Shown piece after piece: positions 41,128 to 49,181 of a DNA stretch of 64,000 bases. The notes beneath the pieces are model-generated. The model was given only the letters and a program-made list of their open reading frames with translations. It searched no databases and was not told where the DNA came from. The DNA comes from an uncultured Tessaracoccus sp. (GTDB taxonomy: Bacteria; Actinomycetota; Actinomycetes; Propionibacteriales; Propionibacteriaceae), in assembly GCF_943914565.1 (NCBI RefSeq), contig NZ_CALUCN010000002.1:62001-126000 (forward strand), read 5' to 3'. The position numbers were made by a program, and so were the translations under genes. Every line of letters starts with the position of its first letter. The first letter of the stretch is position 1.

Positions 41128-43707
41128 TTAGTCGGTGATCGCCACGCCCTGACCGTCCTCCGAGACGTCGAAGGTCACGGTGTCGCCGTCGAAGATCTCG
41201 CCCGCGAGCAGCCGGCGCGCGAGCTGGTCCTCGAGCGTCGTCTGGATGAGGCGACGCAGCGGCCGGGCGCCGTAGACCGGGTCGAAGCCGGTGCTGCCCA
41301 GCCACTGCCGGGCGGCGTCGGTGACCTCGACGGTGATCCGGCGCGGTGCGAGCCTCCGGTTGAGGCGCGCGAGCTGGATGTCCACGATCCGTGTGAGCTC
41401 CTCGGCCGTGAGCGTCTGGAAGAGCACGACGTCGTCGAGGCGGTTCAGGAACTCCGGCCGGAACGCCTGCCGCACCACGCTCATCACTCGGTCGTGCTGC
41501 TCCTCCTCGCCCATCGTCGGGTCCGCGAGGAACTGCGATCCCAGGTTGGACGTGAGGATGAGGATGGTGTTGCGGAAGTCGACCGTGCGGCCCTGGCCGT
41601 CGGTGAGGCGACCGTCGTCGAGGACCTGCAGCAGGATGTTGAACAGGTCCGGGTGCGCCTTCTCGACCTCGTCGAGCAGCACGACGGAGTACGGCCTGCG
41701 CCGCACCGCCTCGGTGAGCTGACCGCCTTCCTCGTAGCCGACGTAGCCCGGAGGGGCACCGACGAGGCGCGCCACCGAGTGCTTCTCGGAGTACTCACTC
41801 ATGTCGATGCGCACGAGCGCGGTCTCGTCGTCGAACAGGAAGTCGGCGAGCGACTTCGCGAGCTCGGTCTTGCCGACACCGGTGGGGCCGAGGAACAGGA
41901 ACGAGCCGGTCGGACGGTTCGGGTCCGAGATGCCCGCGCGCGAGCGGCGCACGGCGTCGGCGACGGCGCGGACGGCCTCGGACTGGCCGATGAGCCGCGC
42001 GCCGATGCGTTCCTCCATCGCGAGCAGCTTCTGCTGCTCCCCCTGCAGGAGCCGCCCGACGGGGATGCCGGTCCACATCGCGACGACCTCGGCGATGTCC
42101 TCGTCGGAGACCTCCTCGGAGACCATCGACGGGGTGTCGTCGGTGGCCTCGGCCTCGGCGAGCTCGCGCTCGGCGGCGGGGATCTGGCCGTAGAGGATCT
42201 CGGATGCGCGCGTGAGGTCGCCCTCGCGCTGCGCCTTCTCTGCGGCGCCGCGCAGCTGGTCGATACGCTCCTTGACGTCACCGACGCGGTTCAGCCCGGA
42301 CTTCTCCGCCTCCCACCGGGCCTCGAGCCCGCGCAGGCGTTCGCGCTGGTCCTCGAGCTCCTTCGTGAGCGCGGCGAGCCGTTCCTTCGACGCGGGGTCG
42401 TCCTCGGCGCCGAGCGCCATCTGCTCCATCGTCATGCGGTCCACCTCGCGACGCAGCATGTCGATCTCCTCCGGGGAGGAGTCGATCTCCATGCGCAGCC
42501 GGGACGCGGCCTCGTCGATCAGGTCGATGGCCTTGTCGGGCAGCTGCCGGGAGGTGATGTAGCGGTGCGAGAGCTGCGCGGCGGCGACGAGGGCACCGTC
42601 GGTGATGCGCACCTTGTGGTGCGCCTCGTAGCGCTCGCGCAGGCCACGCAGGATCGCGATCGTGTCCTCGACGGAGGGCTCGCCCACGTAGACCTGCTGG
42701 AAGCGGCGCTCGAACGCCGGGTCCTTCTCGATGTGCTCGCGGTACTCGTCGAGCGTCGTCGCGCCGATCATGCGCAGCTCGCCGCGGGCGAGCATGGGCT
42801 TCAGCATGTTGCCGGCGTCCATCGCGCCGTCGCCGGTGGCGCCCGCACCGATCACGGTGTGGAGCTCGTCGATGAATGTGATGACCTGACCCTCCGCGTC
42901 GCGGATCTCGGTGAGGACTGCCTTCAGCCGTTCCTCGAACTCGCCGCGGTACTTCGCGCCCGCGACCATCGACGACAGGTCCAGCGCGACGAGGCGTCGG
43001 CCCTGCAGCGAGTCGGGGACGTCGCCGGCGACGAGGCGCTGCGCGAGCCCCTCGACGACGGCCGTCTTGCCGACGCCGGGCTCGCCGATCAGGACGGGGT
43101 TGTTCTTCGTGCGGCGCGCGAGCACCTGCACGACGCGACGGATCTCCTGGTCGCGGCCGATGACGGGGTCGAGCTTGCCGTCGCGGGCGCGCTCGGTGAG
43201 GTCGACGGAGTACTTCGCGAGCGCGGACTCGCCGCCGCCCTCGGCGTCCTCCGAGGTGACCCTTCGGCCCCCACGCAGCTCGTTGAAGCGCTGGGTGAGC
43301 GCGTCCGCGTCGAGCCCCTCGGCGTCGAGGACCTTTTTCGCCTCGCTCTCGACGGTGGCGAGGGCGATGAGGAGGTGTTCGGTGGCCGCGAACTGGTCGC
43401 CCAGCTGGCCCGCGAGGGTCTCGGCGGTGGCGAGCACGCGGACGAACGGGCCGGACAGCGTCGGCTGGGTGACCGAGCTGCCGCTGGCGGCGGGCAGCCG
43501 CTTCACGGCGGCGACGGCACCCGCGTCGACCTGCTGCGGCGACGCGCCGCAGGCCTCGAGCAGGGCGCCGACGGTGTTGTCGGGCGTGAGCAGCAGGCCG
43601 TGCAGCAGGTGCTCCGGCTCCGCGCTGGGGTTGCCGTTGGTGAGCGCCTGCCGGACGGCAGCAGTCACCGCGTCACGGCTCTTGGTGGTGAGCTTCTCGG
43701 TGTTCAT
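41128..43707 (-). CDS. clpB: ATP-dependent chaperone ClpB
   Basis: An 859-aa Hsp100 disaggregase. N-terminal double Clp repeat (about 1-145), AAA+ domain 1 with Walker A 'GEPGVGKT' and Walker B 'ITFIDELH', a middle coiled-coil domain (about 400-520, 'KERLAALTKELEDQRERLRGLEARWEAEK'), AAA+ domain 2 with 'GPTGVGKT' and 'VVLLDEVEKAH', and the C-terminal sensor region. Pore loops 'KYRGEFEERL' and 'GYVGYEEGG' are intact. It rescues aggregated proteins with DnaK. AGGAG precedes ATG 43707, and a HAIR-type HspR site lies at 43735-43753. Confidence 0.97.
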   Translation of the reverse strand: MNTEKLTTKSRDAVTAAVRQALTNGNPSAEPEHLLHGLLLTPDNTVGALLEACGASPQQVDAGAVAAVKRLPAASGSSVTQPTLSGPFVRVLATAETLAGQLGDQFAATEHLLIALATVESEAKKVLDAEGLDADALTQRFNELRGGRRVTSEDAEGGGESALAKYSVDLTERARDGKLDPVIGRDQEIRRVVQVLARRTKNNPVLIGEPGVGKTAVVEGLAQRLVAGDVPDSLQGRRLVALDLSSMVAGAKYRGEFEERLKAVLTEIRDAEGQVITFIDELHTVIGAGATGDGAMDAGNMLKPMLARGELRMIGATTLDEYREHIEKDPAFERRFQQVYVGEPSVEDTIAILRGLRERYEAHHKVRITDGALVAAAQLSHRYITSRQLPDKAIDLIDEAASRLRMEIDSSPEEIDMLRREVDRMTMEQMALGAEDDPASKERLAALTKELEDQRERLRGLEARWEAEKSGLNRVGDVKERIDQLRGAAEKAQREGDLTRASEILYGQIPAAERELAEAEATDDTPSMVSEEVSDEDIAEVVAMWTGIPVGRLLQGEQQKLLAMEERIGARLIGQSEAVRAVADAVRRSRAGISDPNRPTGSFLFLGPTGVGKTELAKSLADFLFDDETALVRIDMSEYSEKHSVARLVGAPPGYVGYEEGGQLTEAVRRRPYSVVLLDEVEKAHPDLFNILLQVLDDGRLTDGQGRTVDFRNTILILTSNLGSQFLADPTMGEEEQHDRVMSVVRQAFRPEFLNRLDDVVLFQTLTAEELTRIVDIQLARLNRRLAPRRITVEVTDAARQWLGSTGFDPVYGARPLRRLIQTTLEDQLARRLLAGEIFDGDTVTFDVSEDGQGVAITD

Positions 43708-43734
43708 GGGCACTCCTGAGGACTGGATTCAAAG

Positions 43735-43753
43735 TTGAGTCTACCTCACTCAA
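43735..43753 (-). promoter_or_regulatory. HAIR-type operator (HspR site) before clpB
   Basis: TTGAGT-N7-ACTCAA reproduces the core of the actinobacterial HspR-associated inverted repeat (CTTGAGT-N7-ACTCAAG). It overlaps a minus-strand TAGACT -10 candidate, so HspR binding would block clpB transcription until heat shock. Confidence 0.85.
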
Positions 43754-43904
43754 TCCAATCCGACGGAGTTTTGTTCCCCGCTCAGGCCGCCCGCTTCGTG
43801 GAGCCGCCGGCTCAGCTCACCTGGGCGGCCACCGGCCCGTCGACTGCCCGCGCCGGGCGCGGTGCGACGTCGCCAGCCGGCGCAGGAACCCCACCACACC
43901 ATGG

Positions 43905-43952
43905 TTCAGTGTTGAGAAGACCACCGCATGCGGTGGTCTTCTCAACACTGAA
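43905..43952. repeat. family C repeat, palindromic half, copy 2
   Basis: A perfect 48-nt palindrome with 24-nt arms (43905-43928 and 43929-43952), beginning TTCAGTGTTGAGAAGACCAC. It matches 4016-4063 with few changes. Confidence 0.9.
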
Positions 43953-43994
43953 ACGGCAAGCTCCGGCGCGAGCCTTACGCCACGGCCCGAGCGC

Positions 43995-44069
43995 GCACGG
44001 TTTCGTCCCCGCGTGACAGGCTCACCTCCACGTCGAGGGCAAGATCGCAGCGCGGGGACGGAATCGTGC
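43995..44069. repeat. family C repeat, inverted-repeat half, copy 2
   Basis: Arms GCACGGTTTCGTCCCCGCG (43995-44013) and 44051-44069 pair with two mismatches around 37 nt. The left arm is identical to 4075-4093, the total length is also identical (75 nt), and flanking bases ('AGATCGCA') are shared. Confidence 0.88.
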
Positions 44070-44201
44070 GGAAACCCACGTCCATCGGGCCGGGCTCGCC
44101 ACTCGCCCTGACGGGGCCTCAGTCCGCGCCCTCCGGGCGCACCTCGATCACCTGGGCAGAGGTACGTGCACCAACGTCGCGACGAACCTCGGGAAGCGCG
44201 C

Positions 44202-44405
44202 TCACTCCAGCGATTCGCCACCGGGCTCGTCGGCAGGCCTCCAGCGCTTGACCTGCACGTAGTAGCGAATCCCCAAGACGGCCGCGACGACGATCACCGG
44301 CCCGGCCAGCCACTTCCAAGGGGCGGGAAGGAACGCGATCAACGAGGCGGTCACAAGCAGGATCGCACCCGTCAGGAACAGGGATTCATTGGGTTTGGAC
44401 CCCAT
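44202..44405 (-). CDS. small two-helix membrane protein, 67 aa
   Basis: Unknown function. Two hydrophobic segments (about 9-25 and 31-46: 'LFLTGAILLVTASLIAFL' and 'WLAGPVIVVAAVLGIRYYV') are followed by a short charged tail. GGAGGAGGTG 5 nt before the ATG is the strongest ribosome site in this region and supports a real gene despite its size. It is isolated between the family C repeat and the divergent ROK-type regulator. Confidence 0.6.
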   Translation of the reverse strand: MGSKPNESLFLTGAILLVTASLIAFLPAPWKWLAGPVIVVAAVLGIRYYVQVKRWRPADEPGGESLE

Positions 44406-44571
44406 GTCGACACCTCCTCCGGGCTGACGGCTGTACGCGCGGACCCGGCTCCATGCAGGCCTCCGCCCACATCCCGGCCAGCGACCAGGGCCATCGAGGT
44501 CACCACCACGTCTCGATTCGGACCACTTTGCGAGAACCCCTTGACTTTTGCCCCACCCCATATGAAGCTTT

Positions 44572-44594
44572 CTTACGAAAGCACGTTTCGTAAG
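44572..44594 (+). promoter_or_regulatory. inverted-repeat operator upstream of the ROK-type gene
   Basis: CTTACGAAA-gcacg-TTTCGTAAG is a perfect 9-bp inverted repeat in a comparatively A/T-rich stretch, 22 nt before the ATG. TTGACT (44541) and TATGAA (44561) upstream are candidate promoter parts with short spacing. Autoregulation by the ROK-type regulator is the likely use. Confidence 0.65.
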
Positions 44595-44616
44595 GGCGAG
44601 GGCAAGGGAGCCATCG

Positions 44617-46935
44617 ATGAGGACGACGCACGTCGACGAGGTGTCCACACGGGCAGAGCGCACCCAGCGCGTGCTCACCGCCCTGCGCGCGGCACGCTCG
44701 GCCACCCGCACGCAGCTCGCCGAGGCATGCGGCCTGTCCCGACCCACCGTCGCGGGCATCCTCGCCGACCTCGAGGCCGCTGGCACCGTCACCACCCTCG
44801 ACGCCGCGACCGACGGCGGCCGGCCCGCGAAGCGCTACGGGTTCGCGCCCACGCAGGGCCTCGTCCTCGCACTCGACGTGACCCGCGACTGGGTGACGGT
44901 CGTCGTCGCGACGCACGACGGCACCGTCCGCGACGCCCGCGTCTGCCCCCTGTCCCTCCCCGAACGCGACGCGCGCCTCGCCCAACTGGTCACCCACGTC
45001 CGCGACGTGCTGGCTCCCGCCCGCAACGGGCACGGCACGCTCCTCGCCGCCACCGTCTCCACGACGGGTGTCGTCGAGCCATCGGGGCGGATCGTGCGCT
45101 CGGACCTCGTGCCGCAGTGGACCGACCTCGACCTGGGCGCCGCGCTCGTCGACGCGCTCGGCTGCCCCGTCCGCGTCGAGAACGACATCAACGCCTCCGC
45201 CTACGGCGAGTTCGCGGTGCGCGCGGCCGCCGGCGAGCTCTCCCCCACCGATGACCTCCTCTACATGAACTTCGCCGCCGGCCTCCTCACCGGCCTGGTC
45301 CTCGGCGGCGACCTCCACCGTGGCCACACCTGGAACGCCGGCGAGATCGTCGACGTGCTGGGCGACCTGACGCTCACGAACCGAGACGACGCCCCCGACG
45401 AGTGGGCGGCCCGGGCCGCGACCGCCGTCGGGCCGCTGTGCGTGGTCGTGGACCCCAGGCTGGTGGTGGTCGCGACGCCCCCACCCACCGTCGACCGCGC
45501 GATCCCGGCCCTGCGCACGCGCCTCAACGCGTTGCGCCCGCCGAGCGCCCCGCCGCTGCCGCTCGACGCCACCGAGCTCGGGCTCGCCGCGGCCGTCACG
45601 GGCTCCCTCGCGCTCGCGCTGCGCGACGCCGACGAGGCGCTGCTCGGCGCACCCCCGCCCGCCCCGGTGACCCTGCGTCACCGCGAACGCATCCACGACG
45701 CCCTACAGGAAGGACTCCGCACCACCATGTCCGATGAGCAGCAACACACGCCCCGCAAGGCCCTCCGAGTGGGCGTCGTCGGTGTCGGCGCACGCGCCCC
45801 ACTCGCGCTCAACGCCGAGGAGAGCCAGGTCCCCGCGACGATCGTCGCGGCCTGCGAACCCCACCCGCTGGCCCGCGACCGGGTCCGTGACCGGCTCCGC
45901 AAGGACCCCGACTCGATCCTCGTCGCGAGCAGCGTCGCCGAGATGCTCGAGGCGGACCTCGACGTCGCGTTCGTCACCTCCCCCGACGACACCCACGCCG
46001 ACATCACCTGCGAGCTGCTCGAGGCCGGCGTGGCGGTCTACCTCGAGAAGCCGCTGGCGATCCACCTCGACGACGCCACCCGCATCCTCGAGACCGCGCA
46101 CCGCACCGGCACCAAGCTCTACGTCGGCCACAACATGCGCCACATGAACGTCGTGCGCACGATGCGCGACCTCATCCGCTCCGGCCGCATCGGCGAGGTC
46201 AAGGCCATCTGGTGCCGCCACTTCGTGGGCGCCGGCGGCGACTTCTACTTCAAGGACTGGCACGCCACCCGCGAGCACGGCACCGGCCTGCTGCTGCAGA
46301 AGGCGGCGCACGACATCGACGTCATGCACTGGCTCGCCGACTCCCGCACCACCGAGGTGGTCGGCATGGGCGACCTCATGGTCTACGACCGGGTCACCGA
46401 CCGCGCCGACCACAGCGACGAACTCATGGGCGACTGGTACTCGATCGACAACTGGCCCCCGCTCTCCCAGCGCGGCCTGAACGAGGTGATCGACGTCGAG
46501 GATCTCTCGATGGTGCTCATGCGCATGGAGTCCGGCGTGCTCGCCAGCTACCAGCAGTGCCACTTCACGCCCGACTACTGGCGCAACTACACCGTCATCG
46601 GCACCGAGGGCCGCATCGAGAACTTCGGCGACGGCGAGGGCGGCCACATCAAGCTGTGGAACAAGCGCACGATCTACAACCCCGACGGCGACGAGCAGTT
46701 CCCGATCCTGGGCGACGCCGAGGGCCACTCCGACGCCGACAAGCTCATCGTCGACGAGTTCTTGCGCTTCGTCGCCCACGGCACCCGCACCGACACCAAC
46801 CCGCTGGGCGCCTGGGCCTCCGTCGCCGCCGGCATCCAGGCCACCGAGAGCCTCCGCGACGGTTCGACGCCGCGCGAGGTCCCCGGGCTCCCCGACGAGC
46901 TCGTCACCTACTTCACCAACAACCAACTGCAGTAA
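44617..46935 (+). CDS. ROK-family regulator in one continuous frame with a Gfo/Idh/MocA oxidoreductase
   Basis: One open frame of 772 codons holds two full proteins. Residues 1-370 are a ROK-type regulator: winged HTH ('TRTQLAEACGLSRPTVAGILADLEAAGTV') plus an actin-like sugar-binding domain with 'RVENDINASAYGEF', but without the usual CxCGxxGC zinc motif. Residues 371-772 are a Gfo/Idh/MocA dehydrogenase: Rossmann loop 'VGVVGVGARAPLA', 'YLEKPLA' and 'KAAHDIDVMHW'. An in-frame ATG at 45727, with AGGAAGGA 12 nt upstream, would start the dehydrogenase alone. Either a true fusion or two products from one frame. First gene of the sugar ABC operon. Confidence 0.8.
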   Translation: MRTTHVDEVSTRAERTQRVLTALRAARSATRTQLAEACGLSRPTVAGILADLEAAGTVTTLDAATDGGRPAKRYGFAPTQGLVLALDVTRDWVTVVVATHDGTVRDARVCPLSLPERDARLAQLVTHVRDVLAPARNGHGTLLAATVSTTGVVEPSGRIVRSDLVPQWTDLDLGAALVDALGCPVRVENDINASAYGEFAVRAAAGELSPTDDLLYMNFAAGLLTGLVLGGDLHRGHTWNAGEIVDVLGDLTLTNRDDAPDEWAARAATAVGPLCVVVDPRLVVVATPPPTVDRAIPALRTRLNALRPPSAPPLPLDATELGLAAAVTGSLALALRDADEALLGAPPPAPVTLRHRERIHDALQEGLRTTMSDEQQHTPRKALRVGVVGVGARAPLALNAEESQVPATIVAACEPHPLARDRVRDRLRKDPDSILVASSVAEMLEADLDVAFVTSPDDTHADITCELLEAGVAVYLEKPLAIHLDDATRILETAHRTGTKLYVGHNMRHMNVVRTMRDLIRSGRIGEVKAIWCRHFVGAGGDFYFKDWHATREHGTGLLLQKAAHDIDVMHWLADSRTTEVVGMGDLMVYDRVTDRADHSDELMGDWYSIDNWPPLSQRGLNEVIDVEDLSMVLMRMESGVLASYQQCHFTPDYWRNYTVIGTEGRIENFGDGEGGHIKLWNKRTIYNPDGDEQFPILGDAEGHSDADKLIVDEFLRFVAHGTRTDTNPLGAWASVAAGIQATESLRDGSTPREVPGLPDELVTYFTNNQLQ

Positions 46936-46959
46936 CCCACCACCCACAAGGAGCACACC

Positions 46960-48240
46960 ATGCAACGACGCAGCTTCCTCACCGGCGCCGGACTCGCGAG
47001 CCTGGCGCTCATGACCTCCTGCTCGAAGGACGACGGCGGGTCCGACGCCACCGAGATCACGCCCGAGACCGAGGCCACCCTCACCCTCGCCTACTGGGAC
47101 AAGAACCAGACGCCGACGGTGAAGGAGAACATCAAGCGCTTCAACGAGCAGTACCCGAAGATCAAGGTCACGACGAACGTCGCCGGCTACGAGGACTGGT
47201 GGAAGAAGCTCCGTACCCAGGCGCAGGGCGACGAGCTGCCCGACGTGTTCTGGATGAACGGCCCCAACATCGAGCTCTACGCCGGCAACGACATGCTCGA
47301 GCCGCTCGACGACGTCACCGAGCTGGACGTCGACTGGGGCAACTACCCCGAGGCCCTCGTCGAGCTGTACACCGTCGAGGACAAGCACTACGGCATCCCG
47401 AAGGACTTCGACACGATCGCCGTGTGGTACAACAAGACGATCTTCGACGAGGCCAAGGTCGACCTGCCGAAGCCCGGCTGGACGTGGGACGACTTCCACA
47501 CCGCCGCGAAGGCGGTCTCCGACTGGGGCAAGTCCAAGGGCGTCTACGGCGCGGTGCTGGGCTACGCCGAGAACCAGTCGACGTACTACAACACGATCCC
47601 GCAGGCCGGCGGCGAGTTCATCACCGACGGCAAGTCCGGCTTCGGCTCCCCCGAGGCGATCAAGGGCCTCAAGGTCATCGCCGACTGGGCCGCCGACGGC
47701 TCCGCCGCCCCGGTCGACGTCGTCACCGACCTGAAGGCCGCGAACATGTTCATCACCGGCAAGGCCGCGATGTTCTGGTGCGGCGACTGGAAGCTGCCCG
47801 AGTTCCAGGAGGCCTTCAAGGGCAAGGAGAAGGACATCGACGTCATCGAGCTGCCCAAGGGCGAGAAGCAGGCCACCGTCATCCACGGCCTGTCCTGGGC
47901 GGTGAGCGCGAAGTCGAAGGCCAAGGCGGCCGCGAAGGCACTCGCGGCATGGATGGGCTCGAAGGACTCGGCCCTCGTCGAGGCGAACAACGGCACGGCG
48001 ATCCCCGCGTTCAACGGCACGCAGGACGCCTGGGTGAAGACCGTGCCGGACTGGAACCTCCAGGCCCACATCGACGCCGCCGAGTACGCGGTGCCCTACC
48101 CCACGTCGAAGAACTCCTCGGCGTGGGAGGACCGGCAGTCCGAGTTCTTCCTGCCCGCGTTCAGCGGAGAGAAGAGCGTCGAGCAGGCTGCGACGGAGTA
48201 CGCGAAATTCATGGACGACGCACTCGCGAAGGAGCAATGA
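46960..48240 (+). CDS. ABC transporter sugar-binding lipoprotein
   Basis: A 426-aa extracellular solute-binding protein of family 1. The signal 'MQRRSFLTGAGLASLALMTSC' carries a lipobox with lipidation at C21. The mature protein shows the family pattern 'LTLAYWDKNQTPTVKENIKRFNEQYPKIKV', 'DVFWMNGPNIELYAG', 'YGIPKDFDTIAVWYNKTIFDEA' and 'AAMFWCGDWKLPEF'. It should deliver a sugar or sugar derivative to the two permeases that follow. AAGGAG precedes the ATG. With the dehydrogenase upstream, a cyclitol or other oxidisable sugar is a plausible ligand. Confidence 0.9.
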   Translation: MQRRSFLTGAGLASLALMTSCSKDDGGSDATEITPETEATLTLAYWDKNQTPTVKENIKRFNEQYPKIKVTTNVAGYEDWWKKLRTQAQGDELPDVFWMNGPNIELYAGNDMLEPLDDVTELDVDWGNYPEALVELYTVEDKHYGIPKDFDTIAVWYNKTIFDEAKVDLPKPGWTWDDFHTAAKAVSDWGKSKGVYGAVLGYAENQSTYYNTIPQAGGEFITDGKSGFGSPEAIKGLKVIADWAADGSAAPVDVVTDLKAANMFITGKAAMFWCGDWKLPEFQEAFKGKEKDIDVIELPKGEKQATVIHGLSWAVSAKSKAKAAAKALAAWMGSKDSALVEANNGTAIPAFNGTQDAWVKTVPDWNLQAHIDAAEYAVPYPTSKNSSAWEDRQSEFFLPAFSGEKSVEQAATEYAKFMDDALAKEQ

Positions 48241-49181
48241 CACCCATGTCGAAGCCGGAGCACCGGGGCGGGTCCGCGAGCCCGCCCCGCCGGCGGGGCA
48301 ACCCGACGAGCGTCGGCGCATGGCCGCTGGCGTTCATCGGGGTGCTCATGCTCGGCGTCGCTGTCTTCTACTACTGGCCGATCATCCAGAACATCATCAA
48401 GTCCCTGCAGCAGACCAACGCCTTCGGTGGGGACCCGAGGTTCGTCGGCATCGACAACTACCGCGAGCTGTTCGCCCAGCCCGACCTGCCGTCGGCGATC
48501 GGCAACACCCTCCTCTACACCGGCATCGTGCTGCTGGGCATCCCGATCTCGGTCGCGATCGCGTCGATGATCGAGCTCGACGGGCTGCGCGGCAAGAGCC
48601 TCTACCGCGTGCTGTACTTCATGCCCTACCTCGCGATGCCGATGGCGGTGGCGCAGGTCTGGAAGATCGTCTTCAACGGCCACTTCGGCCTCATCAACCA
48701 AGGGTTGCGGGCCGTGGGCGTGCAGGACCCGCCCTTCTGGATCGTGACCCCCGGCTGGGTGATGCTCGCCGTCGCGCTGTTCGGCCTGTGGTCCTCGATC
48801 GGGTTCAACGTCATCATCCTCTCCGCGGGGCTGAAGTCGATCCCGAAGGAGCTCTACGAGGCGGCCGCGATCGACGGCGCCGGGGCCTGGCGGCAGTTCC
48901 GCTCGGTGACGGTGCCGCTGCTCACCCCGTCGATCTTCTTCCTGACGATCATGACGAGCATCGGCGGGTTCCAGCTGTTCGACGCGCTCTACGCGATCGT
49001 CGGCACCGGCAACCCGGCCGAGCCGCACTCGCGCTCGCTCGTGTACCTCTTCTACCGGGAGGCGTTCGTCAACAACAACCAGGGAGCCGGCGCCGCCGTC
49101 GCGATCGTGATCCTGGCGTTCGTGGCGGTCGTGACCGCGATCCAGTTCACCGTCCAGCGGAAGTGGGTGCACTATGTCTGA
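48237..49181 (+). CDS. ABC sugar transporter permease (MalF/UgpA type)
   Basis: A 314-aa permease with six predicted helices. The cytoplasmic tail (1-27) is Pro/Arg-rich. The EAA loop that contacts the ATPase is 'ELYEAAAIDGAGAWRQFRSVTVPLLTP'. ATG 48237 overlaps the stop of the binding-protein gene (ATGA); ATG 48246 would give better spacing from AAGGAG and is equally possible. It ends inside the start of the second permease (8-nt overlap). Confidence 0.9.
   Translation: MTPMSKPEHRGGSASPPRRRGNPTSVGAWPLAFIGVLMLGVAVFYYWPIIQNIIKSLQQTNAFGGDPRFVGIDNYRELFAQPDLPSAIGNTLLYTGIVLLGIPISVAIASMIELDGLRGKSLYRVLYFMPYLAMPMAVAQVWKIVFNGHFGLINQGLRAVGVQDPPFWIVTPGWVMLAVALFGLWSSIGFNVIILSAGLKSIPKELYEAAAIDGAGAWRQFRSVTVPLLTPSIFFLTIMTSIGGFQLFDALYAIVGTGNPAEPHSRSLVYLFYREAFVNNNQGAGAAVAIVILAFVAVVTAIQFTVQRKWVHYV

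Larger units (their letters stand above)
43754..44201. other. 448-bp non-coding region with a composite family C repeat
   Basis: No credible gene lies between the clpB control region and the small membrane protein. The stretch holds the second family C repeat (43905-44069) and otherwise unremarkable GC-rich sequence. Confidence 0.7.

Noticed and set aside
41116..43719. 867-codon open frame on the plus strand opposite clpB
   Set aside because: It is an antisense shadow of clpB. The true minus-strand protein has every Hsp100 motif and a proper regulatory site.
45703..48321. 872-codon open frame on the minus strand
   Set aside because: It is the antisense shadow of the oxidoreductase and binding-protein genes in GC-rich codon usage. 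It has no family resemblance, and its composition is His/Val/Arg/Leu-rich as expected for a reverse frame.
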